The notes: generated by a model not told the origin, from the sequence alone. DNA of 10,947 nucleotides from Kordia sp964351775 (GCA_964351775.1 CAYGPQ010000123.1:1-10947), one strand, 5' to 3'; numbered from the stretch's first letter, positions 1-7,738 are shown. Numbers and translations are program-made.

Positions 1-40
1 GCACTCTTTAAAATCATATTCCTTATATGCAATACGGGGT

Positions 41-520
41 TTACGGAATGCTTACCTTTAAATTATTTACTTCATCTGTAATATCTACTTTATTTAGAAA
101 ATTCACTTTTCTCAATAAAATATAAACTCTAAAAAAACTTATATCTCCAGTTTTTAGTAAAGGTTTTTTATCTTTTATTGTTAAATATTTATTTTGATGA
201 AGTGAGGAATAAATACCTATATGAGAAACTAATGAATTATCTTTAAGGAATTCATCGAATGGTTTAATGTTGATATACATTGCATATCTACTAGATGTAA
301 TATTCTCATAAATGTAATTTTTAAAAGGAGATTCAATTTGGTATATAGGATAACTTTTATCAACATTAGTTTTTGCGGAACATATATATCTTCTAATATC
401 TAAGTTTTCAATATTTGATTTAATATCTAGTTTATAAAAATAATAATCTGATTTCTCTGAATTGGGAACTCTTATCTGAAAATCAATAGAAATTGGAATA
501 ATTTCTTCAGTAGAGTACAT
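41..520 (-). CDS. Hypothetical protein, probably the C-terminal part of a frameshifted lipoprotein gene
   Basis: I do not recognise the family. From the ATG at 518-520 the product is 159 aa, with no signal peptide or membrane segment and alternating hydrophobic/polar stretches that suggest a beta-rich fold (for example the segment starting IIPISIDFQIRVP). The reading frame stays open upstream of this ATG for 29 more codons, up to the A10 tract at 598-607, and the extension looks like ordinary protein (it includes GIETLRLADISEVNKNDLEE). The chosen ATG has no clear ribosome-binding site. A -1 shift on the A10 tract would connect it to the lipoprotein at 589-1080, which ends at that tract. I infer this is more likely the C-terminal half of that protein than an independent gene. 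If independent, it is translated from this ATG and would be cytoplasmic. The stop codon is at 41-43; the 40 bases beyond hold nothing recognisable. Confidence 0.5.
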   Translation of the reverse strand: MYSTEEIIPISIDFQIRVPNSEKSDYYFYKLDIKSNIENLDIRRYICSAKTNVDKSYPIYQIESPFKNYIYENITSSRYAMYINIKPFDEFLKDNSLVSHIGIYSSLHQNKYLTIKDKKPLLKTGDISFFRVYILLRKVNFLNKVDITDEVNNLKVSIP

Positions 521-588
521 TTTATATAGCTCTTCTAAATCGTTCTTATTTACTTCAGAAATATCAGCCAGTCTTAGTGTTTCAATTC

Positions 589-1080
589 CTAATGTAGTTT
601 TTTTTTTATAATAGAGTCTATTGGGTTCTTCAATCTACCATTAAGAATATCATTAATTAAATCTAACCTTTTTAAATTTTCTTCGTATAGATATTGAGCT
701 CTTTTTCGACTTTCCATATCTAAATTCGGTAAAAATCTATCTTTATCCAATACTTGATGTTTAAAGCAAAAACTTTCAATTCCAAAATTTAACATAGTCA
801 CAACTTCTTCAGGAGTTTGTTTTGCAGTAGACTCTAAAGTTTTTTTATAGTAATTAAGAATTTCTGTTGAATCGGTTAAATCTACATTTTTAAATATATT
901 TAAAGCACTTAAACCTACTCTCGCTCTAAATACTATTTCTTTTGTTTTTGATGTATTACATTGAGGATTTATTCTACTTAAACCACATATTTTTTCCTTG
1001 TAGAATACATCTTTGCATTTACAAGAATAAATAATTGAGGTAAGAATTATAATTAAAACAATGTTTATAATACTTTTCAT
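589..1080 (-). CDS. Small lipoprotein of unknown function, possibly the N-terminal part of a frameshifted gene
   Basis: The product is 163 aa from the ATG at 1078-1080. An upstream in-frame ATG at 1105-1107 would add nine polar residues before the signal peptide, so the internal start is preferred: it gives a classic lipoprotein signal (MKSIINIVLIIILTSIIYSC) with Cys20 as the lipidated residue. The mature part is Lys/Glu-rich, probably alpha-helical, with further cysteines near its start (C22, C32, C41). I recognise no family. The protein would sit in the inner or outer membrane, facing the periplasm or outside. The frame ends four codons after entering the A10 tract (…KKKLH stop), and the -1 frame continues open for another 188 codons to the stop at 41-43. 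Either the gene is broken, or it depends on slippage, or a base was lost in the assembly. It lies downstream of the TonB-receptor operon on the same strand, but with about 236 bp between them it is probably a separate transcription unit. Confidence 0.65.
   Translation of the reverse strand: MKSIINIVLIIILTSIIYSCKCKDVFYKEKICGLSRINPQCNTSKTKEIVFRARVGLSALNIFKNVDLTDSTEILNYYKKTLESTAKQTPEEVVTMLNFGIESFCFKHQVLDKDRFLPNLDMESRKRAQYLYEENLKRLDLINDILNGRLKNPIDSIIKKKLH
598..607 (-). other. A10 homopolymer at the junction of two reading frames (candidate -1 slippage site)
   Basis: On the minus strand there are ten consecutive A's between TAT and CTA. The lipoprotein frame reads ATA AAA AAA AAA CTA CAT TAG. Stepping back one base gives AAA AAA AAA ACT ACA TTA, which is open down to 41-43. 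Runs of nine or more A's are known to permit RNA polymerase slippage, and A AAA AAA is a known -1 ribosomal slippery heptamer. They are also common places for sequencing errors and phase-variation indels. The sequence alone cannot separate these possibilities. Confidence 0.5.
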
Positions 1081-1205
1081 GTTGTTGGCTTTTGATTTGA
1101 AATTCAATATTTTACAATTTAATAATACTAATATCTATTGTTAATTCTATCAGAAACTTATCAATTTCTTTTATTTAAAATTACTAAAAAAACATCACAC
1201 CATTC

Positions 1206-1221
1206 TTACGGGTTTCCGTAA
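1206..1221. promoter_or_regulatory. Inverted repeat TTACGG-N4-CCGTAA
   Basis: A perfect 6-bp dyad with a GTTT spacer lies in the 236-bp gap between the receptor gene and the lipoprotein at 589-1080. The same TTACGG/CCGTAA half-sites make up the larger palindrome at 10792-10808 upstream of the GG-leader peptide gene, so it could be an operator. It could instead be a weak hairpin terminator of the receptor operon, but the nearest T-run on the minus strand starts about 15 bases beyond the stem, which is far for an intrinsic terminator. Confidence 0.3.
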
Positions 1222-1316
1222 AATTGACAGAAAGTTTTGTTATAAGTAATCACAAATAGTCCAAGTCCGAACTTTTAATTGAAGAGTTAAAGATGCTTCA
1301 TGAATTTAGCTAACCC

Positions 1317-3836
1317 TCAAAAAAACACCCGAAAAGACACATTAGGAGTCATTCCCAAAGAAAATTGTGTGGTTTCATCAATACGGTCGTCAGTAACATC
1401 AAAAAACTGCTCTATTTGGTTTTCTCTATCTAGGATATTCCATACGGCGAAAGCGACATCGGCTTTTAGTTGGGAACTTATTTTTATTTGATACGCAGCC
1501 GATAGATCTAAGCGCATATAATCATTCAACCGTGAACTATTGGTGGTATTGAAGTTTATTTCTTGATTGATGAGTTCGTTTCCGAAAACAGGTTCTGTAA
1601 TCGGTTTTCCAAAGCGCCAATTAAATCCCAAACCTACTTTCAAATTCTTTTGCGTATAGGTTACTCCTGAAGTAAACGCATGTGTAATGTCATAATTACT
1701 TGGAAAACGAGCACTTTCCAGTTCTTTAAACTCGTAATCATTTTTCATGAACGAATAGCTAATCCAAGTGTTGATGTTGGCGATTTTTTTTCTGAGTAGA
1801 ACGTCCAATCCAAGTACTTGATAGTTTCCTTGACTCTTGGTAAATTCAAATTGATTTTGAAATCCTTGACTTTGTGACGTGATTCCTGTTACTTTTTTGT
1901 AATAGGCTTCTACACTAGCTAACCATCCCTGATCGTTGTAACTAATGCCTGTGGAAACCTGTTGACTCTTAATCACAGGAATGTCTTCATCGTTGGACAG
2001 TTGCCATCTTCGTTTTTCGATTCCTAAAAAATCATTTTGAAAGTTGATGATTTGAGAAGTATTTTGATGCTTCAACTCTCCTAAAACTTCCACCGTAAAT
2101 TTGTCTGCAATTGTTTGACTAAAGCTGAAACGCGGTTCCGTAAGGTGCTTTTTGAATTTGTCAATATAATTGTGTCGAACGCCTACTTTTAGATGTGTAT
2201 TCTGATCTTGCGAAGTATAGCTTACTTGCGAAAATAAACCGTGTGTTCGGACGACTTCTGAAACTAAAAAACGAAATATAGGTTCGTCAACATCATCCAA
2301 ATTGGTGACTTCAGTTTCTACAAAATGATAACCGCCAAGCACGGTTAGTTTATCATTCAGCAAATATTCCACTTGCAATTTTGCACTGGTTTCTGAAACG
2401 CTGTTTTCTTGTAAAAATCGTTGTGAATCCAAAATGTTTACATTGATGGCTTTCAATCTGTAATCGGTTTCATAAATCTCTAGCGTTGTGATGAATTTAT
2501 CGCGCCAGATATTTTTATAGAACAATCCCGCAGCAAAACTATTCTGCGTTAAGATACTTTCCCGCGATTCCTCCGTCAAGTTGATGGTTGCCGTTTCGTT
2601 GAAATTTAATTGATTAGAAACCAGTATCGCGTTTAAACGTATTTCATTCGTGTCATTTATTTTGTAGAGCCAACGAAAAGAAGCATCATAAAAATCAAAC
2701 ATCTTGTCTGAATTGATGATGTTTGGCTGATTTTCTTGTACTTCGGTATTTTCTTCAATGCGTTCAAAATAGGCTTTGTAGGTTGGTGTTTCTATAAAGT
2801 CGTTCAGCGATTTTCGGGCAGCCACCTGAATGGACGATTTTTCCCCCAATGGCGCATCAACAAAAGCATTCACATCGGTGAAATTAGCACCAATACTCGC
2901 TTTTAAGGTCGAATTGAGACTTTTGTCCGTTTGCATGTTGATGGTTCCTGAAACTCCATCCGTATAACTCGGATCGCTTCCGTTTTTGAGCAACGAAACT
3001 TGTTGTGTAATTTGCGGATTGTACATAGAGATCAATCCAAAGAAATGTCCCGATTGATACATTTTGATGCCATCCCAAAGCAATAAGTTTTGATCGTGTG
3101 TGCCACCGCGAATGTTAATGTTAGAAACGGTTTCATTCGTACTTTGGATTCCTGGAAACGCTTGAACAGCTTGCAATACATCATTTTCTATCATGCCAGG
3201 CAACATGTCAAAACTTTGAAAGTTAATTTTATACGAACCGTCATTCATTTTATGAATTCCAGAAGTGATATAGTTTGAAATGGTAATTTGTGAGAGACTT
3301 TCTGCTTGTGAGCGCATGTATATAAATCCGCAATCGCTTGTAAAAAAGCGTTCATAGCTTCTCAAAATCGTTTTATAACCGATGTGTCGGATGCTAATCT
3401 GCTCTTTTATATTTCGAATGCGCAACTGAAAAAAACCGTTTTCATCCGTTATTGTTGCAGATTTATCACCTTGTACCGTTGCGGCCACGATGGGTTTGAG
3501 ATTGTCTTTGTCTTTGAGATAGCCGCATAACAGCAATTCGTCTCTAAGCTTTATAAGGATGAACTTTTCATCGACTCGTGTAAAAGTCAATGCGGTATTT
3601 TTTTCTAAATAGCTGAGAATTTCAGAAAGCGACGTATATGCTGGTGGATTTGTAACAGAAACATTCGTAACTTGATCTTCCGCATAGTTAAATTGAACAT
3701 TAAATTTCGCTTGAATTTCTTGTAAAATAACCACTAGTTTTTTTGTTCCTTGATCGTTTACTTGTGCGTGAATCGAAAAAGAAAGGCTCAACAAGAACGT
3801 TAAGAAAATCGTTCGTATGTTATGGCTGTTTGTCAT
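1317..3836 (-). CDS. TonB-dependent outer-membrane receptor/transducer with STN domain (FecA-like)
   Basis: This 839-aa protein is an outer-membrane beta-barrel that imports a ligand with TonB energy and, through its N-terminal signalling domain, reports ligand binding to FecR. Visible parts in order: signal peptide (residues 1-24, cleavage at SIHA|Q); STN (secretin/TonB short N-terminal) domain about 30-97; carboxypeptidase-D-regulatory-like domain about 104-185 (VAATVQGDKSATITDENGFF); plug about 205-310 with NINIRGG, LLLWDGIKMY and DGVSGTINMQ; then a barrel of about 520 residues ending in the aromatic-rich ...NVSFRVFF expected of BAM substrates. The length is normal for the family and shorter than SusC-type receptors, and no SusD gene is adjacent. 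Its ATG lies inside the 3' end of the FecR gene (17-nt overlap), suggesting translational coupling. It is the last gene of the sigma-FecR-receptor operon. The substrate cannot be read from the sequence; iron chelates, peptides or glycans are all possible. Confidence 0.93.
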   Translation of the reverse strand: MTNSHNIRTIFLTFLLSLSFSIHAQVNDQGTKKLVVILQEIQAKFNVQFNYAEDQVTNVSVTNPPAYTSLSEILSYLEKNTALTFTRVDEKFILIKLRDELLLCGYLKDKDNLKPIVAATVQGDKSATITDENGFFQLRIRNIKEQISIRHIGYKTILRSYERFFTSDCGFIYMRSQAESLSQITISNYITSGIHKMNDGSYKINFQSFDMLPGMIENDVLQAVQAFPGIQSTNETVSNINIRGGTHDQNLLLWDGIKMYQSGHFFGLISMYNPQITQQVSLLKNGSDPSYTDGVSGTINMQTDKSLNSTLKASIGANFTDVNAFVDAPLGEKSSIQVAARKSLNDFIETPTYKAYFERIEENTEVQENQPNIINSDKMFDFYDASFRWLYKINDTNEIRLNAILVSNQLNFNETATINLTEESRESILTQNSFAAGLFYKNIWRDKFITTLEIYETDYRLKAINVNILDSQRFLQENSVSETSAKLQVEYLLNDKLTVLGGYHFVETEVTNLDDVDEPIFRFLVSEVVRTHGLFSQVSYTSQDQNTHLKVGVRHNYIDKFKKHLTEPRFSFSQTIADKFTVEVLGELKHQNTSQIINFQNDFLGIEKRRWQLSNDEDIPVIKSQQVSTGISYNDQGWLASVEAYYKKVTGITSQSQGFQNQFEFTKSQGNYQVLGLDVLLRKKIANINTWISYSFMKNDYEFKELESARFPSNYDITHAFTSGVTYTQKNLKVGLGFNWRFGKPITEPVFGNELINQEINFNTTNSSRLNDYMRLDLSAAYQIKISSQLKADVAFAVWNILDRENQIEQFFDVTDDRIDETTQFSLGMTPNVSFRVFF

Positions 3837-4731
3837 AAATTATGACGCTGTTGGTTGGTTGTCGTTCATATTGCAAGTTCATAGGTTCTGTGATGGTCAT
3901 GAGTGCATTTTGTAGGTTTTCATGACTAAATCCTCCTGTAAACAAACGATTTTCATTCGTATTTTTAAATGAGACTTTAATATCAAATTGACGTTCGAGT
4001 TCCACAAAAACTTCTTTTATTGGAACTGCCGTAAACGAACTATAATTTTGTGTCCAACTTGGTGCCTTGTCTGCTATTGTTTTCTCTGTAAGTTTTCCAT
4101 CATAGATCGTATAACTTTCACCAATAGTGAGTTGTCGAACAATCGTATCCGAAACTACTTTTACAATGCCTTCATAACAAACCACTTCAAAATAATTGGC
4201 ACGTTGTTTTACATTAAATTGAGTTCCTACCACAGTTACCGTTCCGTCTTTGGTCACGACATCAAACTTTTTTCCTTTGGCAACTTTAAAAAATGCTTCT
4301 CCCGAAAGTTCTATTGTTCTGTTGGAATCCCAATCTTTTTTGTTGTATGCAATGGATGAAAGCGCATTTAGCGAAACTTCGGAAGCATCCGGAAGTTCAA
4401 TCGTTGTTTTTTCTCCCGCAAGGGTATTTATAGTGGTAGTTGTATTTGAAAAGAGCGTAAAATAAATTCCAACCGCAAAAGCTAAAACAGCCGCTACACG
4501 CAGTATTGGAAATAGTTTGCGTACTTTTTGAGTAGGTTTTTGATGTTGCTGATAGCGCGCTCTAAACGTTTCAAAATCAGCAACCGTATAAGTGTCCGAA
4601 GCTCTGAATTGTGTAGCACTCTCTATGATTTTCTTATTGAATTCATAATCGTCCTGTGCTTTCAACTCGTTGACTTCAGCGTCGGTCAAATCGTTATTCA
4701 ACCATTTTTGTAATAAATTATCTTTGTCCAT
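3820..4731 (-). CDS. FecR-family anti-sigma factor/sigma regulator
   Basis: This 303-aa single-pass inner-membrane protein is expected to hold the co-encoded ECF sigma factor and to release or activate it when the periplasmic side contacts the STN domain of the receptor. The cytoplasmic N-terminus (about 1-70, starting MDKDNLLQKWLNNDLTDAEV) matches the sigma-binding segment of Bacteroidota FecR proteins. A transmembrane helix covers about 74-94 (FPILRVAAVLAFAVGIYFTL). The FecR domain spans about 100-195, with the typical INTLAGEKTTIELPDASEV, ELSGEAFFKV and VVGTQFNV motifs. A DUF4974-like STN-type domain closes the protein (about 232-300: VPIKEVFVELERQFDIKVSF). It lies 51 bp downstream of the sigma gene and overlaps the receptor start by 17 nt, so the three genes almost certainly form one transcript. 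No frameshift or missing domain is seen. Confidence 0.93.
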   Translation of the reverse strand: MDKDNLLQKWLNNDLTDAEVNELKAQDDYEFNKKIIESATQFRASDTYTVADFETFRARYQQHQKPTQKVRKLFPILRVAAVLAFAVGIYFTLFSNTTTTINTLAGEKTTIELPDASEVSLNALSSIAYNKKDWDSNRTIELSGEAFFKVAKGKKFDVVTKDGTVTVVGTQFNVKQRANYFEVVCYEGIVKVVSDTIVRQLTIGESYTIYDGKLTEKTIADKAPSWTQNYSSFTAVPIKEVFVELERQFDIKVSFKNTNENRLFTGGFSHENLQNALMTITEPMNLQYERQPTNSVIIYDKQP

Positions 4732-4782
4732 AAATCTCGCTCTTTATTTATAATAACAACCGTACTTCATTTTCTCCTGAAA

Positions 4783-5349
4783 TTATTTCAACTTAAATCC
4801 TTCTAATTCTTTTTTAAGGATGGCAAATGCCGAATACACTCTGTATTCTACCACTTTTATCGTAACACCTAAAAGCTCCGCAATTTCTCTGTGTTTTTTG
4901 TGTTCCGCTTTACTTAATAGAAACGCAACTCGGAATTCTTCCTTCATATTTGCCAATACCATATTGTATCGTTCTAGAAACTGATGTTCTTCCATTAAAA
5001 ATTCAGGACTTTCGTTGGTGTGGTTTTTCGGAATCATTTGCCGATGTTTCAAGACTACTTTCTGATGTTTTATTTCATTCAACACAATATTGTTGGCTAC
5101 AGTAAACAAAAAAGATTTCGCTTTTGCTGAGGTTACTTTTTTACAATTGTCCCATAATTTAATAAAAGCTTCTTGTGTCGTATCGTTCGGATTGCAAAGT
5201 TCTCCATATTTATAATACAAATAATCATGTAAGCTCTTTGAAAAAGTATGATACATTTTCTCAAAAACACTTTCTTCACAAATATGTTCTTTTTGGGTTT
5301 CTATCAAGGCTGTCGGTTTATAGTTGTAATGTACACAAAAAAAAATCAA
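4783..5349 (-). CDS. ECF sigma factor (RNA polymerase sigma-70 family, FecI-like)
   Basis: The product is 188 aa and directs RNA polymerase to a small set of promoters, normally those of the co-encoded receptor and associated genes. Region 2 covers about residues 28-95, with the core-binding/-10 recognition helix DTTQEAFIKLWDN and the following FLFTVANNIVLNEI. Region 4 covers about 125-182, with the -35-recognition helix-turn-helix EIAELLGVTIKVVEYRVYSA. The start is uncertain: the first ATG gives MIFFCVHYNYKP, which is unusual at a sigma N-terminus. A TTG at codon 15 is another possibility, while the next ATG (codon 32) would cut into region 2. It is the first gene of the operon with FecR and the receptor, and it is divergent from the lipoprotein gene at 5421 with only 71 bp between, so both promoters must lie in or overlap that gap. 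Confidence 0.92.
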   Translation of the reverse strand: MIFFCVHYNYKPTALIETQKEHICEESVFEKMYHTFSKSLHDYLYYKYGELCNPNDTTQEAFIKLWDNCKKVTSAKAKSFLFTVANNIVLNEIKHQKVVLKHRQMIPKNHTNESPEFLMEEHQFLERYNMVLANMKEEFRVAFLLSKAEHKKHREIAELLGVTIKVVEYRVYSAFAILKKELEGFKLK

Positions 5350-5420
5350 AAAAAAATCAGGAGTTTTACAAAATAGGTTGTTCTATTAGCAAAAGAAAGT
5401 ACTAATTAAAATTTACCACT
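5350..5420. promoter_or_regulatory. Divergent promoter region between the sigma operon and the lipoprotein genes
   Basis: A 71-bp gap separates two divergent starts. It contains two A-rich runs near the sigma side. On the minus strand TATTTTG (plus 5372-5378 approximately) resembles the Bacteroidota -7 element TAnnTTTG with one T missing. No convincing -33 partner was found at the usual distance. Because the gap is so short, binding of a regulator or of the ECF sigma holoenzyme here could affect both directions. The ECF promoter itself cannot be identified by eye. Confidence 0.4.
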
Positions 5421-7199
5421 ATGAAAATTATACACAACCTTCTAACCTTATTCATAATCCTTGGGATGCTTATAGTTACTTCTTGCAGAACAGAAGAAAC
5501 AGAAATTATTGAAGCGCCTCAAGAAGAGGTACTAGTAGCAAATTCTACAGTTGCTACACTCATGAAGAGTACCGCAACCAATGATGGTTCTGCGGATAAT
5601 ATTATAGACAACGCAAACTGTTTTAATGTGCTATTGCCGGTTACTGTGTTTGTAAACGGATTGGAAATTATAGTAGATTCCGAAGACGATTTTAATACAA
5701 TAGAAGCCATTTTTGACGAATTTGAAGACGATAATGATGATTTACAAATTCAATTTCCTATCGTAATTATTGCTACTGATTATACACAAACAACCATTAA
5801 TAATTTAGCGGAATTTACAGCCTTAGCGGCCAATTGTAATGGTCCAAATGTGAATGATGACGATATTGAATGTTTGGATTTTCAATATCCGATAGTAGCG
5901 TCGATCTTCAATTCAAACAATGAATTATTAGACACTATTACGATACAAAGTGATGAGCAGATGTATAATTTTATTGATAATATTAATGTCAATGATATTA
6001 TTAATATTCAGTTTCCGATTACGGTAACCACTTTTGATGGCTTAACCATTACTGTAAATAATTTGAATGAATTAGAATCGACGATTAATTCGTACGATGA
6101 TGCGTGTGATGAAGATGATGATTATGATTATAATGATGATGATTGTAACAATTGTACCAACGATCAACTTACAAATATTCTCACACAATGTACCGATTGG
6201 AGCGTTGATAAGTTGGAAAGAAACGATACTGATTTAGAAGATAATTTCGTAGGCTACACCTTTAATTTTGTTACTGACGGAACGATCAATATAGCTTCGG
6301 TTGGTGGAGATTATACAGGAACTTGGGCAGCTTCAGGCTCAGGAAATAATATCTCGGTAACGGTTACCGTTCCTGACTTTCCTGACTTTAATAACACTTG
6401 GATTTTACACGAAATAGAACAGGATGATGAAACAAAAGTTGATTTGAGATTGGGTGACGATCGTTTGCGCTTTGAAAGTGATTGTACAGGCACGGGCGGC
6501 GGAAATGTTGATGATACCGCCTTAACGACAGCACTTACCATGGGGGATTGGTACATCACGTATTACTTTGATGATGTGGATGAGACTGCAAACTATAACA
6601 ACTATGTTTTCAATTTTGCATCTGATGGAAATGCTACTGCAACCATCTCTGGAACACCAACTGCTGGGTTTTGGACAACTTCTGCTGGTGATGAAACGCC
6701 ATTAGAATTGAATTTGAATTTTGGTACTTCTGTTCCATTAGATGAATTAGCGGAAGATTGGGATGTATTGGAAGTTACCAATGATATCATTCGCCTAAAA
6801 GATGTCAGTGGCGGCAATGGCTCTATTGATTATTTAACCTTTGAACGAAATGCTTCTGGAGGTGGTACAAATAATCTGTCCATCGTATTAAGTGATGGTA
6901 TTTGGATTGTAGGTTCCTATACAGATGATGGAATTGATGAAACCGCTGATTACAATGGATATCAATTAAATTTTGACAGCAATGGAACTGTCATCGCTGA
7001 CAACGGAACACCTATAAACGGTACATGGACGACGCAAAGTTCGGGGAATGTATTGGTATTAAATTTTGGAACGGCAATTCCTTTTGATGAATTTAATGAT
7101 GATTGGGATGTGATTTCTATCACTTCAACACAAGTCAAAGTGCAAGACGTAAGTGGTGGCGGTGGTGGAACAGACGTATTAATATTAGATAAACTATAA
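5421..7199 (+). CDS. Large multi-repeat lipoprotein with cysteine-bracketed beta repeats and three lipocalin-like repeats
   Basis: This 592-aa lipoprotein is not a family I can name with certainty. The signal peptide ends in lipobox IVTSC (Cys22) followed by RTEETE; acidic residues there fit the lipoprotein surface-export signals described in Bacteroidota. Residues 67-229 hold four short units, each opening with a hydrophobic-(F/Y/L)P-(I/V) strand (LLPVTVF, QFPIVII, QYPIVAS, QFPITVT) and closing with an acidic/Asn helix-like segment. They are arranged as two pairs bracketed by C67/C139 and C151/C229. Residues 228-244 are an Asp/Asn-rich linker. Residues about 258-355, 375-477 and 492-592 are three related repeats with the pattern W-x-h...D-E-T...Y-x-F-x-F-x-S-(D/N)-G-T...G-x-W-T...D-W-D-V...DVSGG, which looks like a lipocalin-type barrel. 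The gene is divergent from the sigma operon and 12 bp upstream of a second lipoprotein carrying a fourth copy. A role as surface ligand-binding partner of the receptor is inferred. Confidence 0.85.
   Translation: MKIIHNLLTLFIILGMLIVTSCRTEETEIIEAPQEEVLVANSTVATLMKSTATNDGSADNIIDNANCFNVLLPVTVFVNGLEIIVDSEDDFNTIEAIFDEFEDDNDDLQIQFPIVIIATDYTQTTINNLAEFTALAANCNGPNVNDDDIECLDFQYPIVASIFNSNNELLDTITIQSDEQMYNFIDNINVNDIINIQFPITVTTFDGLTITVNNLNELESTINSYDDACDEDDDYDYNDDDCNNCTNDQLTNILTQCTDWSVDKLERNDTDLEDNFVGYTFNFVTDGTINIASVGGDYTGTWAASGSGNNISVTVTVPDFPDFNNTWILHEIEQDDETKVDLRLGDDRLRFESDCTGTGGGNVDDTALTTALTMGDWYITYYFDDVDETANYNNYVFNFASDGNATATISGTPTAGFWTTSAGDETPLELNLNFGTSVPLDELAEDWDVLEVTNDIIRLKDVSGGNGSIDYLTFERNASGGGTNNLSIVLSDGIWIVGSYTDDGIDETADYNGYQLNFDSNGTVIADNGTPINGTWTTQSSGNVLVLNFGTAIPFDEFNDDWDVISITSTQVKVQDVSGGGGGTDVLILDKL
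6102..6152 (+). repeat. GAT/GAA-rich low-complexity tract encoding an Asp/Asn linker
   Basis: Within the large lipoprotein gene, codons 228-244 are almost all GAT, GAA, TAT, AAT and TGT, encoding DACDEDDDYDYNDDDCNN. It separates the N-terminal beta repeats from the lipocalin-like repeats. The acidic run could bind calcium, and the trinucleotide repetition could let linker length vary between strains. Both are inference. Confidence 0.6.
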
Positions 7200-7211
7200 A
7201 CCTTATATATT

Positions 7212-7688
7212 ATGAAAACAACAATTTATTCCGTCTTTTTAATTATAATTAGCTTCTCCTTAATGTCTACTACATGTGATACGGATGATGAAATCATAAG
7301 TGACAACTCCATAATTATTAATGAAGTAACAAGTATTGCTGCAACTGATTCCTGGAGAATAACAAGTTATATTGATTCAGGACAAGATGAAACCACTGAT
7401 TTCACTAATTATGAATTTACGTTTCTGTCAAATGGAACGGTTTCGGCTTCAAATGTTTCAGATCAAGTTACAGGTACTTGGTCGGTAACGGATAGTAATA
7501 GTAACGATGATAGTTCAAGTGACGATGATGTTGATTTTAATATCAATTTCAATGTAACAGCTACAAGTGTATTCTTTGATTTGAATGACGATTGGGATAT
7601 TGTAAGTTACACGTCCACAACCATTAGTTTACGAGATGTAAGTGGCGGAAATGGCGGAACAGACACCTTAGTTTTTCAGAAAAATTAA
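7212..7688 (+). CDS. Small lipoprotein with a single lipocalin-like repeat
   Basis: The product is 158 aa. A signal peptide (about 1-21) ends at STTC; Thr at -1 is not ideal for a lipobox, but the following DTDDE is the acidic patch typical of surface-exported flavobacterial lipoproteins. Residues about 46-158 repeat the domain found three times in the upstream gene: DSWRITSYIDSGQDETTDF, NYEFTFLSNGTV, GTWSV, NDDWDIVSY and RDVSGGNGGTD. An acidic Ser/Asp/Asn insert (about 96-108) interrupts the barrel between strands. The gene starts 12 bp after the stop of the large lipoprotein and is followed by a strong terminator at 7739-7772, so the two are co-transcribed. It probably arose by duplication of the last repeat of its neighbour. 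Function is unknown; a ligand-binding surface protein working with the divergent TonB receptor is a reasonable guess. Confidence 0.83.
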   Translation: MKTTIYSVFLIIISFSLMSTTCDTDDEIISDNSIIINEVTSIAATDSWRITSYIDSGQDETTDFTNYEFTFLSNGTVSASNVSDQVTGTWSVTDSNSNDDSSSDDDVDFNINFNVTATSVFFDLNDDWDIVSYTSTTISLRDVSGGNGGTDTLVFQKN

Positions 7689-7738
7689 GATACTATAAAC
7701 ACCTCATTTTTTTGCCCCATGCTGTTGGTTAGTTAGTA

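Noticed and set aside
1300..1491. 63-codon plus-strand ORF
   Set aside because: It lies antisense inside the receptor gene 3' end, which has strong domain evidence.
3988..4465. Two plus-strand ORFs (123 and 71 codons)
   Set aside because: Both are antisense to the FecR gene. The first has a composition unlike real proteins (Cys/Phe/Tyr/Asn-rich); neither has a promoter or start context.
5175..5405. 76-codon plus-strand ORF leading toward the large lipoprotein
   Set aside because: Antisense to the ECF sigma factor and through the divergent promoter gap; composition is not protein-like.
6311..6817. Minus-strand ORFs inside the large lipoprotein
   Set aside because: Shadows created by the Asp/Thr/Ser-rich codons of the real gene on the other strand.
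5421..7199. Large lipoprotein considered as SusD or HmuY
   Set aside because: It has no TPR-like helical SusD pattern and no heme-binding HmuY features; the sequence is made of beta repeats and acidic linkers.
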